In this document: positions 8,854 to 17,267 of the stretch, piece by piece
How the letters are laid out: every line of letters starts with the position of its first letter
Position numbering within the stretch: position 1 is the stretch's first letter
Assembly: GCA_031553195.1 (NCBI GenBank)
Contig: JAVBLV010000001.1
Span: 62,001 to 126,000 of the forward strand
Reading direction: 5' to 3'
DNA length: 64,000 nucleotides
Origin: JAVBLV01 sp031553195
GTDB taxonomy: Bacteria > Bacteroidota > Bacteroidia > Bacteroidales > P3
Notes under the pieces: generated by a model
The model's database searches: none
What the model saw: only the letters and a program-made list of their open reading frames with translations
Told to the model about the DNA's origin: nothing
Translations under genes and position numbers: made by a program

Positions 8854-9654
8854 CTAATTTGTACGAATAAATTTATATGTAATAGTTCCTATTTGTATAT
8901 CGGCGGCATCATTATCGGGGCTAAATTTAGATTGTTTTGCCGCTTCTTCCGCCATTTTCCATAATGAACGGTCTACAATAGTAGTACCTCTTTCTCCTGC
9001 TTCGGACCGCGTAACGATACCATCCTTGTTTACCCAAATTTTGACGACTACATTTCCCTGTTCGTTAGAAGTATACTGGGGTTTTGGTAAACTTTTTGCG
9101 CTTCTTCCGGAGAGGCTGAACGAAATACCTCCTTTCCCGGGAATGCCGCTATATGAATTTGAATTAGGATCTCCGCCGGGTTTTCCCTGGTCGCCTGATC
9201 CGGATGTAATTCCTTGGCCTGTTCCTTGTCCTCCTCCGGTTTCGCTACCCGTTCTTCGGTTTGGAAATAAAGCGTTGGTATTGACCTGAGGTTGCTCAGG
9301 CTGATCGGGTTTGTTTTGCTGCTGATTAGTAGGCTTTTGCTGTGTGTTGCTTTTCCCTGAATTTAGAGAAATTGTTTCCTCCCTTGTTTGCGTGGAATAG
9401 TCGGCGGTGGAGGTATGTGCAGGAGAAACGCTTGAGGCCGGACTTTCTTGTCCGAGAGGCGCCGCCGTTGTTGTCCCCAAACCTGTTTCGCTATTACCCA
9501 CATTGACTTCCACTCCTTGTTCTTCAGGCAAAGGAAGCGGAACGCTTAACCCGAAGAGAAAACATAGCCCAAGGAGAACAATATGAAAAACGAGCGTCCC
9601 TATGGCTGCAAACAAAGAAGACTTGTTTTTATCGTTTTTTTCTGATGACCTCAT
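8854..9654 (-). CDS. TonB-family energy transducer
   Basis: The 266-residue protein has one N-terminal membrane helix (about 14-36), a long Pro/Gln/Gly/Ser-rich linker spanning the periplasm (about 40-180, including a GTGQG..GSGDQGKPGG stretch), and a C-terminal TonB/TolA-like domain from about 190. The end carries the pattern NVVVKIWVNKDGIVTRSE, WKMAEEAAKQSKFSPD and GTITYKF, typical of TonB C-terminal domains in Bacteroidota. It passes proton-motive energy from ExbB/ExbD to outer-membrane receptors. Its start overlaps the end of exbD by 4 bp, so translation is probably coupled. TolA is a weaker alternative. Confidence 0.88.
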   Translation of the reverse strand: MRSSEKNDKNKSSLFAAIGTLVFHIVLLGLCFLFGLSVPLPLPEEQGVEVNVGNSETGLGTTTAAPLGQESPASSVSPAHTSTADYSTQTREETISLNSGKSNTQQKPTNQQQNKPDQPEQPQVNTNALFPNRRTGSETGGGQGTGQGITSGSGDQGKPGGDPNSNSYSGIPGKGGISFSLSGRSAKSLPKPQYTSNEQGNVVVKIWVNKDGIVTRSEAGERGTTIVDRSLWKMAEEAAKQSKFSPDNDAADIQIGTITYKFIRTN

Positions 9655-10067
9655 TTTGTTTCTTTAGGTGATGTTGCCAAAATTACTTTATGCGTTACAT
9701 TATTTTTTTCATTAATTGCATTTACTGCATCTATGACGTTTACAACATATTGGACAGGAACCGATTTATCGGCTCTAAGCACGACGCTTGCATCTGGGAT
9801 ATTTCCTATTTCCTTCTCAATCATGGGTTGTAAGGTTTCCAGACTGGCCGGAGTCTCCCCGACAAAAAAAGTAAAATCATCGTTGATGTATACCGTTACA
9901 TTTTGTTTCGCCATTGTTTTACTTGTACTTTGGGGAAGCAATAACTTAACGGCGTTAGGGCTGATTAAAGTAGATGTGATCATAAAGAAAATCAATAGAA
10001 GAAACACCAGATCAGACATGGTGGCCGAACTAAATTCCGAAGATATCCGGTTTTGACTTTTTATCAT
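9651..10067 (-). CDS. exbD: ExbD/TolR-family biopolymer transport protein
   Basis: The 138-residue protein has a short cytoplasmic start, a single membrane helix (about 20-37) with the conserved Asp19 at its cytoplasmic edge (SDLVFLLLIFFM), and a periplasmic domain (KLLLPQST ... VVLRADKSVPVQYVVNVID). The Asp is the proton-translocating residue of the ExbD family. It lies between exbB and tonB; the stop overlaps the tonB start. Only one exbD is present here, whereas many Bacteroidota operons have two. Confidence 0.93.
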   Translation of the reverse strand: MIKSQNRISSEFSSATMSDLVFLLLIFFMITSTLISPNAVKLLLPQSTSKTMAKQNVTVYINDDFTFFVGETPASLETLQPMIEKEIGNIPDASVVLRADKSVPVQYVVNVIDAVNAINEKNNVTHKVILATSPKETK

Positions 10068-10198
10068 GATTATTTATATATTAAATTAAAAGGGGCCTAA
10101 TCCAAATACGGATTTTGATAGCCCTTATTGTAAAACAATCTGTCTATAACTCTCTCAATTATATAATGTAAGTATTTGATTGAGATTAAAAAAACAGA

Positions 10199-10891
10199 TT
10201 ATTTAGCGGGTTCGTGAAGCAAATCCATAAATTCTGCCGCCCGTGCTTCTAAAATGAAAACGACCTTGTTAATTCTCGCAACCAATAAATTGTACATTAA
10301 ATAAGCCATAATTCCCACAATTAAACCGCCGACGGTTGTAATCATGGCCTCATAGATACCGCTTGAGAGTAATTGGATATCAATATTATTTCCTGCTTTT
10401 GCCATATCGAAAAATGCGCGCACCATACCTGTTACGGTTCCTAAAAAACCTAGCATGGGACCCACGCCGGCAACTACGGCGACCATAGAAACGCCCCTTT
10501 CTAACCGGGAAACTTCAAGCTTGCCAACATTTTCTATAGCGGCATTAATATCAGGCAACGGACGCCCTAATCGAAATAAACCTTTTTCAATCATACGGGC
10601 AATAGGCGTTTGGGCGCTTTTTGCCAACGATTTTGCGCCGTCAATATTTCCGCTATGGATAAACTCCCGGATACTATTCATAAATCCGGAATCCTCTTTT
10701 AATGATTTATTGATTGCCAGGTAGCGTTCAATAAAGATATAAACAGTTAAAATAGAAAGGATTAATAATACAATCATAATCCATCCGCCTTTTATGGCTA
10801 AGTCCATAACAGACAACTCGTCTACCCCTGTTTGCGCGGCAGTTTGTACGGCATTAGAGCCTACTTCATTAATTTGCAATAAAATACTCAT
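10199..10891 (-). CDS. exbB: ExbB/TolQ/MotA-family proton channel protein
   Basis: This protein of about 230 residues has three membrane segments: one near residues 36-56 (GGWIMIVLLILSILTVYIFIE), and two after the cytoplasmic loop (MVAVVAGVGPMLGFLGTVTGM and ITTVGGLIVGIMAYLMYNLL). GPMLGFLGTVTGM is the hallmark of the family. With ExbD it forms the proton channel that powers the TonB protein two genes downstream. The ATG at 10891 is preferred; an upstream in-frame start at 10927 would add a charged 12-residue piece. Confidence 0.93.
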   Translation of the reverse strand: MSILLQINEVGSNAVQTAAQTGVDELSVMDLAIKGGWIMIVLLILSILTVYIFIERYLAINKSLKEDSGFMNSIREFIHSGNIDGAKSLAKSAQTPIARMIEKGLFRLGRPLPDINAAIENVGKLEVSRLERGVSMVAVVAGVGPMLGFLGTVTGMVRAFFDMAKAGNNIDIQLLSSGIYEAMITTVGGLIVGIMAYLMYNLLVARINKVVFILEARAAEFMDLLHEPAK

Positions 10892-11022
10892 ATTATTCAA
10901 TTCTTTTTTGCGGTGTAAAAGTAACACAAACTTTTAGGAAGTTATTGTGTTGATCCAATAAAATATCAACATATCATTGTTAATTACCAAAAATGATCCA
11001 GACTGGTTTTATCAAAATCAGT

Positions 11023-11030
11023 ACCTTTGT
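11023..11030 (+). promoter_or_regulatory. -7 promoter element of the radical SAM gene
   Basis: TACCTTTG matches TAnnTTTG and lies 85 bp before the ATG at 11116; a TTTT near 11008 could serve as a weak -33. Confidence 0.5.
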
Positions 11031-11115
11031 ATCCCATAGTATTAGCTCTATTTTTCTTATAAAATCTAATGGGGGAAACGCAACTAAAACCATATTTGGC
11101 AGAATACTCTAATAA

Positions 11116-12165
11116 ATGAAACGCTACACCATTCCGATTTTTATCCCTGAACTGGCATGCCCTTTTCGATGTATTTATTGTAATCAACATGTTATTTCGG
11201 GGAAAATATCCATTCCTACAAATAAACAAATTAAAGACACAATCGCCTCCCGCCTGTTAACATTCAAAAGAGACGCTTATATAGAATTAGGATTTTTTGG
11301 GGGAAACTTTACAGGGATTCCCTATGAAATGCAGGAGGAATTGCTATCATTGGTTCAACCGTATATCCATGAGAAAAAAATCAATTCTATTCGCATTTCT
11401 ACCCGGCCGGATTATATTTCGCCCATCGTTTTGGCGATACTTAAAAAATATCATGTCGAAACAATTGAACTAGGCGTGCAGTCTATGGATGATGAAGTTC
11501 TTTCTTTAAGCAGGAGGGGATATGATTCCGAAACGGTTGTGAAAGCCGCGGGAATGATTCGGGAGGAGGGTTTTAATCTAGGAATGCAAATGATGATAGG
11601 CTTGCCCGGCGATTCGAAAGAAAAGTCGCGAGAGACGGCAGAGGCAATTGTAAAACTTGGCGCCGTATGCACGAGGATCTACCCTACGCTTGTTGTTAAA
11701 GATACGGAGCTTTCTAAAATGTATCAAACGGGGAATTATCAGGCGCTTTCTATGGCGCAAGCTATTGATTGGACGAAAGAACCTTTGCGGATTTTTGAAG
11801 AAAATGGAATTACCGTGCTTAGAGTGGGTTTGCATCCTACGGAAGGATTTATCTCAGGAAGCGATTTTTTGGAAGGCCCTTTCCATGTCTCTTTTAAAGA
11901 ACTTGTACTGACGGAAATTTGGAAAGATCGTTTGTGGGAAGCGTGCGCTAAGGAAAAAGATATTCGAAAAAATCTTCTCATTTCTATTTCAAAAAAAGAT
12001 ATGAATTATGCAGTTGGTTATCAGTCTAAGAATAAAATTTTTTTTAGTCGGCATTTTGAGAAAGTTCATTTTTATGGTCATCCCGATATAAAGAGTCCCG
12101 GATTTGAAATCAAGACAGAATTTGATGAAAATAATAGCGTTTTAGGAAAAGATGAAATTCAATAA
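11116..12165 (+). CDS. Radical SAM protein, Elp3/YhcC-like, function unknown
   Basis: The 349-residue protein carries the radical-SAM cluster motif CPFRCIYC with Cys15, Cys19 and Cys22, then GFFGGNFTG and ELGVQSMDDEVL, which are typical of the Elp3/coproporphyrinogen-oxidase-like branch. The middle has MQMMIGLPGDSKEKS and YPTLVVKDTELSKMY, also seen in YhcC-type proteins. The family reductively cleaves S-adenosylmethionine; the substrate here is not known. No acetyltransferase domain follows, so it is not a full Elp3. It stands alone with its own promoter and converges with nothing close by. Confidence 0.85.
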   Translation: MKRYTIPIFIPELACPFRCIYCNQHVISGKISIPTNKQIKDTIASRLLTFKRDAYIELGFFGGNFTGIPYEMQEELLSLVQPYIHEKKINSIRISTRPDYISPIVLAILKKYHVETIELGVQSMDDEVLSLSRRGYDSETVVKAAGMIREEGFNLGMQMMIGLPGDSKEKSRETAEAIVKLGAVCTRIYPTLVVKDTELSKMYQTGNYQALSMAQAIDWTKEPLRIFEENGITVLRVGLHPTEGFISGSDFLEGPFHVSFKELVLTEIWKDRLWEACAKEKDIRKNLLISISKKDMNYAVGYQSKNKIFFSRHFEKVHFYGHPDIKSPGFEIKTEFDENNSVLGKDEIQ

Positions 12166-12206
12166 TAAAGATTCGATGGATGGACTTGGCCAATCATCGA
12201 TAAAAA

Positions 12207-12238
12207 TTTGTATTATTCAAAATTGATTCATATCTTTG
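12207..12238 (+). promoter_or_regulatory. Promoter of the SPFH gene
   Basis: TTTG (12207-12210) and TATCTTTG (12231-12238) are separated by 20 bp, an excellent match to the Bacteroidota -33/-7 consensus, 45 bp before the ATG. Confidence 0.7.
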
Positions 12239-12282
12239 TGATATCGTTTTAATATCATTTTAAACTTAAAAAAACAATTGGT

Positions 12283-13200
12283 ATGGAAAAAATTATTAAA
12301 CTTTCTCAAAATGGCTACCCTCATCTATTTCTGGCATTATTGATGTTGTTGTCGCCTCTTTTGGCGTTTTTATGCGTATTGCCGATTTTAATTGCAATTA
12401 CATGTTTGCTTTGTTTGCTTTCGTTTTTCTGGTTCTCAGGATTAATGATTATTAATCCCAATCAGTCAAGAGTATTGACATTATTCGGAAAATATAAAGG
12501 AACTGTAAAAGAAAACGGTTTTTTTTGGGTAAACCCCTTTTATGTCAAGCGAAAAATATCCCTGCGAGTACATAATTTAGAATCAGATTTTATAAAAGTC
12601 AATGATTTATTGGGAAACCCGATTGTTATCAGCGCTATTGTCGTTTGGAGAATTGTTGATACCTATAAAGCCGCTTTTGTTATCGAAAGTTCGGAAGAGA
12701 CGAGTCTGAAAACAGGGCAAAAAACGCATACCTACGCCAATAGTTCTTTCGAAAGTTTCGTAAAAATACAAGTAGAAGCTGCTTTGCGTAGTCTCGCGCA
12801 TTCTTATCCTTATGATGATTTTGATGAAAACAAAGATACCATTTGCTTACGTTCCGGCGTGGACGAAATCAATAAGGCTTTGGAAAAAGAAATCAGCGAG
12901 AGATTAGTAATTGCAGGCATTGAAATTCAAGAAGCCCGTATTTCCAATTTATCTTATGCCCCCGAAATTGCAAGTTCTATGCTTCAGCGGCAACAGGCGC
13001 AAGCTGTAATTGCCGCCCGAACTAAAATTGTGGAAGGCGCCGTTAGCATGGTAGAAATGGCTTTGGAGAAATTATCCAAAGAGAATATTATTCAACTTGA
13101 CGAAGAAAGGAAAGCGGCAATGGTTAGTAATTTATTAATTGTTCTTTGCTCGGACCACTCTGCAAAACCGGTAATTAATACAGGTACTTTATACCAATAA
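12283..13200 (+). CDS. SPFH (band 7) domain membrane protein
   Basis: The 305-residue protein has two N-terminal hydrophobic stretches (about 14-33 and 34-55) and then an SPFH domain beginning at VLTLFGKYKGT. The domain holds LRVHNLESDFIKVNDLLGNPI, VVWRIVDTYKAAF and, near the end, EARISNLSYAPEIASSMLQRQQAQAVIAART, which is the conserved tail helix. SPFH proteins assemble into membrane-bound oligomers and often regulate proteases or organise lipid domains. A small ribbon-helix-helix gene follows after 14 bp, a pairing known from other bacteria. It is not the HflC/HflK pair, since only one gene is present. Confidence 0.88.
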   Translation: MEKIIKLSQNGYPHLFLALLMLLSPLLAFLCVLPILIAITCLLCLLSFFWFSGLMIINPNQSRVLTLFGKYKGTVKENGFFWVNPFYVKRKISLRVHNLESDFIKVNDLLGNPIVISAIVVWRIVDTYKAAFVIESSEETSLKTGQKTHTYANSSFESFVKIQVEAALRSLAHSYPYDDFDENKDTICLRSGVDEINKALEKEISERLVIAGIEIQEARISNLSYAPEIASSMLQRQQAQAVIAARTKIVEGAVSMVEMALEKLSKENIIQLDEERKAAMVSNLLIVLCSDHSAKPVINTGTLYQ

Positions 13201-13214
13201 AAGCGATAGCATCT

Positions 13215-13391
13215 ATGGATAATAAAAAGGCGTTTCCACTCCGTTTGAATAAAAAAATGTATGATGCCATCGAAAAATGGGCTTCTGATGAATTCAGGAG
13301 CGTTAATGGGCAGATTGAGTGGATATTAAATGAGGCTTTGAAAAAAAGGGGCGGTCAAAAAATAAAAAACCAAACTCCAAACATTATATGA
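13215..13391 (+). CDS. 58-residue Arc-type ribbon-helix-helix protein
   Basis: This short ORF encodes 58 residues with the pattern KAFPLRLNKKMYDAIEKWA then DEFRSVNGQIEWILNEAL, which is an Arc/MetJ-like ribbon-helix-helix fold: one strand (AFPLRL) and two helices. Such proteins dimerise and bind operators. It starts 14 bp after the SPFH stop and must be cotranscribed with it. No toxin gene is next to it, so a simple antitoxin role is not supported; a regulator tied to the SPFH protein is more likely. Confidence 0.85.
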   Translation: MDNKKAFPLRLNKKMYDAIEKWASDEFRSVNGQIEWILNEALKKRGGQKIKNQTPNII

Positions 13392-13667
13392 TAACTAATT
13401 GAAACGAGTTGTATGAGGCTTAAGTTGACGACATTGAACTCCAGGGTAGGTACTAGTTCAGTACTTGTCTGAAAATCGAACAGGTAACAGGGCTTCTTTT
13501 GAACGGATTGTATGAAGGTTGATAATTGATATAATCGAAGTTGTGCGGGTCTTTGATACATTTGTGATAGATTCTTTGGCGCAAATTTACTGATACGCAT
13601 AAGCTTGTAGCGCGAAATGGACACAGAATTTTATAGGCTTGCAAGGCAAAAAATGGGCGCTTTGGCT
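13392..13667. other. Unassigned region after the RHH gene
   Basis: This 276-bp stretch is less AT-rich than normal intergenic sequence here but shows no supported gene. Overlapping short minus-strand frames exist, and none has a recognisable family pattern. It may be a remnant of the region carrying the adjacent inverted-repeat element. Confidence 0.3.
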
Positions 13668-13800
13668 AGGGCAAACGCATCAAAAATGCAAATATCTGAT
13701 TTTGGAATATTTGAAAAATAGTATTTTCCTATTTGAATTTGCAGATATATATGATTATCAATAATTTAACTTATTAAAATAATTTTGATGCGTTTGCCCT
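13668..13800. repeat. 133-bp MITE-like inverted-repeat element with 18-bp perfect ends
   Basis: AGGGCAAACGCATCAAAA (13668-13685) is repeated exactly in inverted orientation at 13783-13800. Inside are two further nested pairs, ATATCTG (13692-13698 with 13742-13748) and AAATAG (13716-13721 with 13729-13734), so the whole unit could fold as one hairpin. It does not encode a protein. No target duplication is visible. Confidence 0.7.
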
Positions 13801-13921
13801 GAGCAGGATTTAGGGTTTTTAGAGATTCCCTTTATTCAAATAATTCCCAAAACGAACGTAAAACCAATTCCAATAAACATTCTGCCATCTCTGCAAATAT
13901 ACGAGATCTGTTCAAACTCGC

Positions 13922-13950
13922 TTTGCCTTCAAGTAAATTTTGTACTTTTG
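13922..13950 (+). promoter_or_regulatory. Promoter of purQ
   Basis: TTTG (13922-13925) and TACTTTTG (13943-13950) are 17 bp apart, 24 bp before the purQ ATG. No purine riboswitch is visible in the short leader. Confidence 0.65.
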
Positions 13951-13973
13951 CATAAAGATTAAAGATTTATCTC

Positions 13974-14666
13974 ATGAAATTTGGAGTAGTTACATTCCCA
14001 GGGTCAAATTGCGACCAAGATATGATATATGCGTTAAGAAATATATTTAATCAAGAAGTTGTAGAACTCTGGCATAAAGATATTGATCTGAAAGAAAGCG
14101 ACTTTATCATTTTACCCGGCGGATTCTCTTACGGTGATTATTTGCGTTCAGGAGCCATTGCCCGTTTTTCGCCTATTATGAGTTCTATCATTCCTTTTGC
14201 GCAAAAAGGAGGATACGTATTAGGCATTTGTAATGGATTTCAGATTTTATGCGAATCGGGACTTTTGGAAGGAACCACTTTGTTACATAATACCAATAGG
14301 CAATTTATTTGTAAAAATACTTTTATCTTACCACAAACTCAAAAGACCATTTTCACAACTAAAGCCTCAGGGAAAAAACCATTAAAAATACCGATTGCCC
14401 ATGGAGAAGGTCGTTTTTTTGCCAGCCAGGATACGTTGAAGAAACTGAACGACAACAATCAAATCCTTTTTAGGTACTGCGACATAAATGGCAATATTAC
14501 AGTTGATGCAAATCCTAATGGTTCCGAAGAGAATATTGCCGGAATTACCAATAAAAAATATAATGTTTTCGGTATGATGCCGCATCCTGAAAGGGCATGC
14601 GACAAAGAATTAGGAAATACGGACGGCGCCGTTTTGTTCGAATCAATCCTGAATTCTATAAAATAA
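13974..14666 (+). CDS. purQ: PurQ, glutaminase subunit of FGAM synthase
   Basis: The 230-residue protein is a class I glutamine amidotransferase that feeds ammonia to PurL in the fourth step of purine synthesis. The nucleophile is Cys86 in GICNGFQIL, and His204 and Glu206 in PHPERA complete the triad. FPGSNCDQD at the start and GGFSYGDYLRSG are PurQ-specific. As a free subunit it would work with separate PurS and small PurL proteins, neither of which is in this window; many Bacteroidales instead carry one large fused PurL. rnhB follows after 11 bp. Confidence 0.96.
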   Translation: MKFGVVTFPGSNCDQDMIYALRNIFNQEVVELWHKDIDLKESDFIILPGGFSYGDYLRSGAIARFSPIMSSIIPFAQKGGYVLGICNGFQILCESGLLEGTTLLHNTNRQFICKNTFILPQTQKTIFTTKASGKKPLKIPIAHGEGRFFASQDTLKKLNDNNQILFRYCDINGNITVDANPNGSEENIAGITNKKYNVFGMMPHPERACDKELGNTDGAVLFESILNSIK

Positions 14667-14677
14667 AAAGATAGTAA

Positions 14678-15277
14678 ATGTCGCTGCAATCCTGTTTTAG
14701 CGAAACTCTAATTGAAGCGGGCTGCGACGAAGCCGGAAGAGGTTGTCTTGCAGGCCCTGTATATGCGGCGGCGGTAATATTACCTAAGGATTATCATAAT
14801 GAGTTATTAAACGATTCGAAAAAACTTACGGCCAAGCAACGCGAAAAACTCAAACAGGAAATTGAAAAACAAGCAATTTCTTGGTCTGTAGCAAGCGTAG
14901 ACCATATAACGATTGATCGGGTCAATATTTTGAATGCTTCTTTCTTAGCTATCAATAAAGCGATCTCAGGCTTAAAAAACAAACCGGAATTATTACTTAT
15001 TGATGGCAACCGTTTCAAAAATGAAACAGGCATACAATATCAATGTATTATTAAAGGAGACTCTAAATATATGTCTATTGCGGCCGCTTCCATATTGGCA
15101 AAAACCTATAGGGATGAATTTATGCTTCAGTTACATGAAGAATTTCCCCAATATGGATGGAATAGGAATAAATCGTATGCAACAAAAGAACATAGGGAGG
15201 CCATTATCAAATTCGGACAAAGTCCATGGCATAGAAAAAGTTTTAGCGTGGGACTGCAAACAAAGTTAGAATTCTAA
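14678..15277 (+). CDS. rnhB: Ribonuclease HII
   Basis: The 199-residue enzyme cleaves the RNA strand of RNA-DNA hybrids and removes single misincorporated ribonucleotides. The opening motif AGCDEAGRGCLAGPV carries catalytic Asp17 and Glu18; the third acidic residue is in LLLIDGNRF and the fourth in KTYRDEFM. SIAAASILAKT and WHRKSF are also characteristic. It follows purQ by 11 bp and is probably cotranscribed. The length is normal. Confidence 0.96.
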   Translation: MSLQSCFSETLIEAGCDEAGRGCLAGPVYAAAVILPKDYHNELLNDSKKLTAKQREKLKQEIEKQAISWSVASVDHITIDRVNILNASFLAINKAISGLKNKPELLLIDGNRFKNETGIQYQCIIKGDSKYMSIAAASILAKTYRDEFMLQLHEEFPQYGWNRNKSYATKEHREAIIKFGQSPWHRKSFSVGLQTKLEF

Positions 15278-15316
15278 ATAATTATTATTAATAATCCTCT
15301 GAGAACTGGATCCGCT

Positions 15317-15481
15317 TTAGAGGTTGTTTAAAAATTTTTCCATGAAGTATTTTGAGTCTAAAAATGCGCTTTTTTGTCGGAATTTTTACCAAATAGCGCT
15401 ACTATTCTTGAAAAATCCCGCCTGCAAACTCGCTATTTTTATCTCTCAAATCTTTTCCACAAAAATTTAAACAACCTTTTA
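15317..15481 (+). mobile_element. MITE copy A (159 bp, TTA duplication)
   Basis: The element spans 15320-15478 and is flanked by TTA at 15317-15319 and 15479-15481. Its ends, GAGGTTGTTTAAA and the near-complement TTTAAACAACCTT, form the terminal inverted repeat. It shares its interior with six other copies in the window. The 397-bp gap between rnhB and the DUF6913 gene holds this element and a loose end-like fragment (AAGTTGTTTAAAAT, 15622-15635). Confidence 0.88.
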
Positions 15482-15674
15482 AAACCGAGTAAAAACAAAA
15501 TGTCCTAATAGATTGAATAAATCATTTTACAAAAACTTATGTTTATGATTCTTTATCACAATGTAAAGGATTCCCAAAGTCGGAATATTATTATACAATT
15601 CCGATGAACATATTTCTTGAAAAGTTGTTTAAAATCTGTCTCTGAAAATTCCATTACAGACTATATTTATCACT

Positions 15675-16226
15675 ATGTTTAAAAATCTAAGGCGTTCCAT
15701 CGGTTTCTTTTTTCTACAAAAACAACGACCGGCAAAAAGGCGCAAAAAGTTATATAACTTAAGAGAAGCCAAATCGGTAGGAATGCTCTTTTATTTGACA
15801 ACCGAACCTGATTGGGAAATCTTACGTCAAGTATATTTAGAATTAACTAAACAGAAAATAACCGTCAGTTTACTTGGTATTTGCCTGGAAAAACATCTGC
15901 CCGATTGGGTATCTAAATTAAGTTTTCCAATACTAACAAAAAAAGATTTGAATTTCTGGCTGCTTCCCAAGGCAAAGAGAAATGTTGCAGGATTTTGCGC
16001 AACTCCTTTTGATATTTTGATTGATTTTTCTACAAATGCAAATATACAGAACCTAGCTATTGTCAACTGGTCAAAGGCATCGCTAAAGGTTGGCAAGCAT
16101 GATGCCGACAGTTTGCAATATTATGATTTCGTTTTAAAAGACCCCGACGCGTCATCTTTTCAAGAGCGCGTCAAAAATCTTCTTTATTATTTAACAACAA
16201 TAAAAACAATGAGTTATGAAAATTAA
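15675..16226 (+). CDS. DUF6913 family protein
   Basis: The 183-residue protein starts with a basic region (residues 5-30, KNLRRSIGFFFLQKQRPAKRRKK) and then a mixed alpha/beta body including GMLFYLTTEPDWEILRQVY and FDILIDFSTN. The layout matches the DUF6913 family, found in Bacteroidota mostly in front of dapA; its function is unknown. There is no signal peptide or clear membrane helix. Its last 11 bases overlap the dapA start, so the two are translationally coupled. Confidence 0.78.
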   Translation: MFKNLRRSIGFFFLQKQRPAKRRKKLYNLREAKSVGMLFYLTTEPDWEILRQVYLELTKQKITVSLLGICLEKHLPDWVSKLSFPILTKKDLNFWLLPKAKRNVAGFCATPFDILIDFSTNANIQNLAIVNWSKASLKVGKHDADSLQYYDFVLKDPDASSFQERVKNLLYYLTTIKTMSYEN

Positions 16227-17109
16227 TTTCACAGGAACCGGCGTTGCGGTTATAACTCCTTTTCATAAAAACGGCACTATTGACTTCACTTCATTGGGAA
16301 AAATATTAGAACATTTAATTTCCAACGATGTTGACTATATCGTTGCAATGGGAACCACAGGCGAAGCAGCCACCCTTAGTCCTATTGAAAAAACAGCCGT
16401 GCTCGATTTTATTTTGGAAACTGTTAATAACAGAGTTCCTGTTGTGCTTGGAATGGGATGCAACAATACATTTGAGATAATTGAAAAGATAAAAAATACT
16501 GATTTTGAAGGCATTTCGGCAATTTTGTCTGTTTCGCCTTATTATAACAAACCGCAACAACAAGGCATTTATCTACATTACAAGAACATCTCGGATGTGT
16601 CGCCCGTACCAATTATTATTTATAACGTACCCGGGCGAACGGCTTCTAATATTACCGCCGAAACAACATTGCGCATAGCCGCCGATATGGACAATGTTAT
16701 TGGAATAAAAGAAGCTTCGGGAAATATGGTCCAGATTATGGAAATTATTCGCCAAAAGCCGAAAGATTTTTTAGTTATTTCGGGAGATGACGCGCTTACC
16801 TTACCTATTCTTTCAGTGGGAGGAAACGGAGTTATTTCTGTCGTTGCCAACGCCTTTCCTCTTGAATTCTCAAAAATGACGCATTATGGCTTGAAAGGAA
16901 ATCTAAAATCAAGCATGGATATCCATTACAGAATTCTACCTATTATAAACGCTTTATTTGAAGATGGAAATCCGAGCGGTATAAAAGCGGCTTTGGAAAT
17001 CCTGGGATTATGCAGCAATAACGTTCGTTTGCCTCTGGTAAAAATAAACAAAGCGCTCTATAATAAAATCTCCAATTTAATAACAGATTTTAAACTGCTT
17101 AAATTCTAA
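16216..17109 (+). CDS. dapA: DapA, 4-hydroxy-tetrahydrodipicolinate synthase
   Basis: The 297-residue TIM-barrel enzyme condenses pyruvate with aspartate semialdehyde at the entry to the lysine and diaminopimelate pathway. The Schiff-base lysine is Lys165 in GIKEASGN, the proton-relay Tyr is Tyr136 in IIIYNVPGR, and GTTGE (46-50) binds the pyruvate carboxylate. Length and motifs are typical. It overlaps the DUF6913 gene by 11 bp and ends just before a strong hairpin terminator. Confidence 0.97.
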   Translation: MKINFTGTGVAVITPFHKNGTIDFTSLGKILEHLISNDVDYIVAMGTTGEAATLSPIEKTAVLDFILETVNNRVPVVLGMGCNNTFEIIEKIKNTDFEGISAILSVSPYYNKPQQQGIYLHYKNISDVSPVPIIIYNVPGRTASNITAETTLRIAADMDNVIGIKEASGNMVQIMEIIRQKPKDFLVISGDDALTLPILSVGGNGVISVVANAFPLEFSKMTHYGLKGNLKSSMDIHYRILPIINALFEDGNPSGIKAALEILGLCSNNVRLPLVKINKALYNKISNLITDFKLLKF

Positions 17110-17122
17110 AGAATATAATTGC

Positions 17123-17165
17123 AAAAAACGCCCGCCAAAACATTCAATTCTGCGCGGGCTTTTTT
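17123..17165 (+). terminator. Terminator after dapA
   Basis: GCCCGC (17130-17135) pairs with GCGGGC (17154-17159), extended by an A-run on the left and TTTTTT at 17160-17165. It is a classical Rho-independent terminator 14 bp past the dapA stop. Confidence 0.85.
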
Positions 17166-17166
17166 A

Positions 17167-17267
17167 GTTCGCCCAGCATGGTTATAAATCTAACGGGTGT
17201 GAGTCCCTAACATGCCCTGATAGCGGGAAGTGTCCAGCCAAAGACAAGGGTGTCTGTTGCGAAGCTC
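17167..17267 (+). mobile_element. 5' fragment of a group II intron
   Basis: The sequence begins GTTCGCCCAGCATGG, close to the 5' end GUGCGCCCAGCAUGG known from bacterial group II introns, and continues with AACGGGTGTGAGTCCC and AGCCAAAGACAAGGGTGTC, which resemble domain I of introns in Bacteroidota. Only about 100 bp remain; there is no reverse transcriptase gene and no domain V or VI. It starts 2 bp after the dapA terminator. The assignment rests on remembered motif similarity. Confidence 0.55.

Noticed and set aside
8601..8964. Short frames of 60 and 73 codons between DUF6089 and tonB genes
   Set aside because: They cover promoter and terminator sequence and have no family pattern.
13215..13391. 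RHH protein as an antitoxin
   Set aside because: No toxin-like gene is adjacent; the only partner is the SPFH gene.
13355..13644. Two overlapping minus-strand frames of 89 and 63 codons
   Set aside because: They overlap the RHH gene or each other, and neither resembles a protein family.
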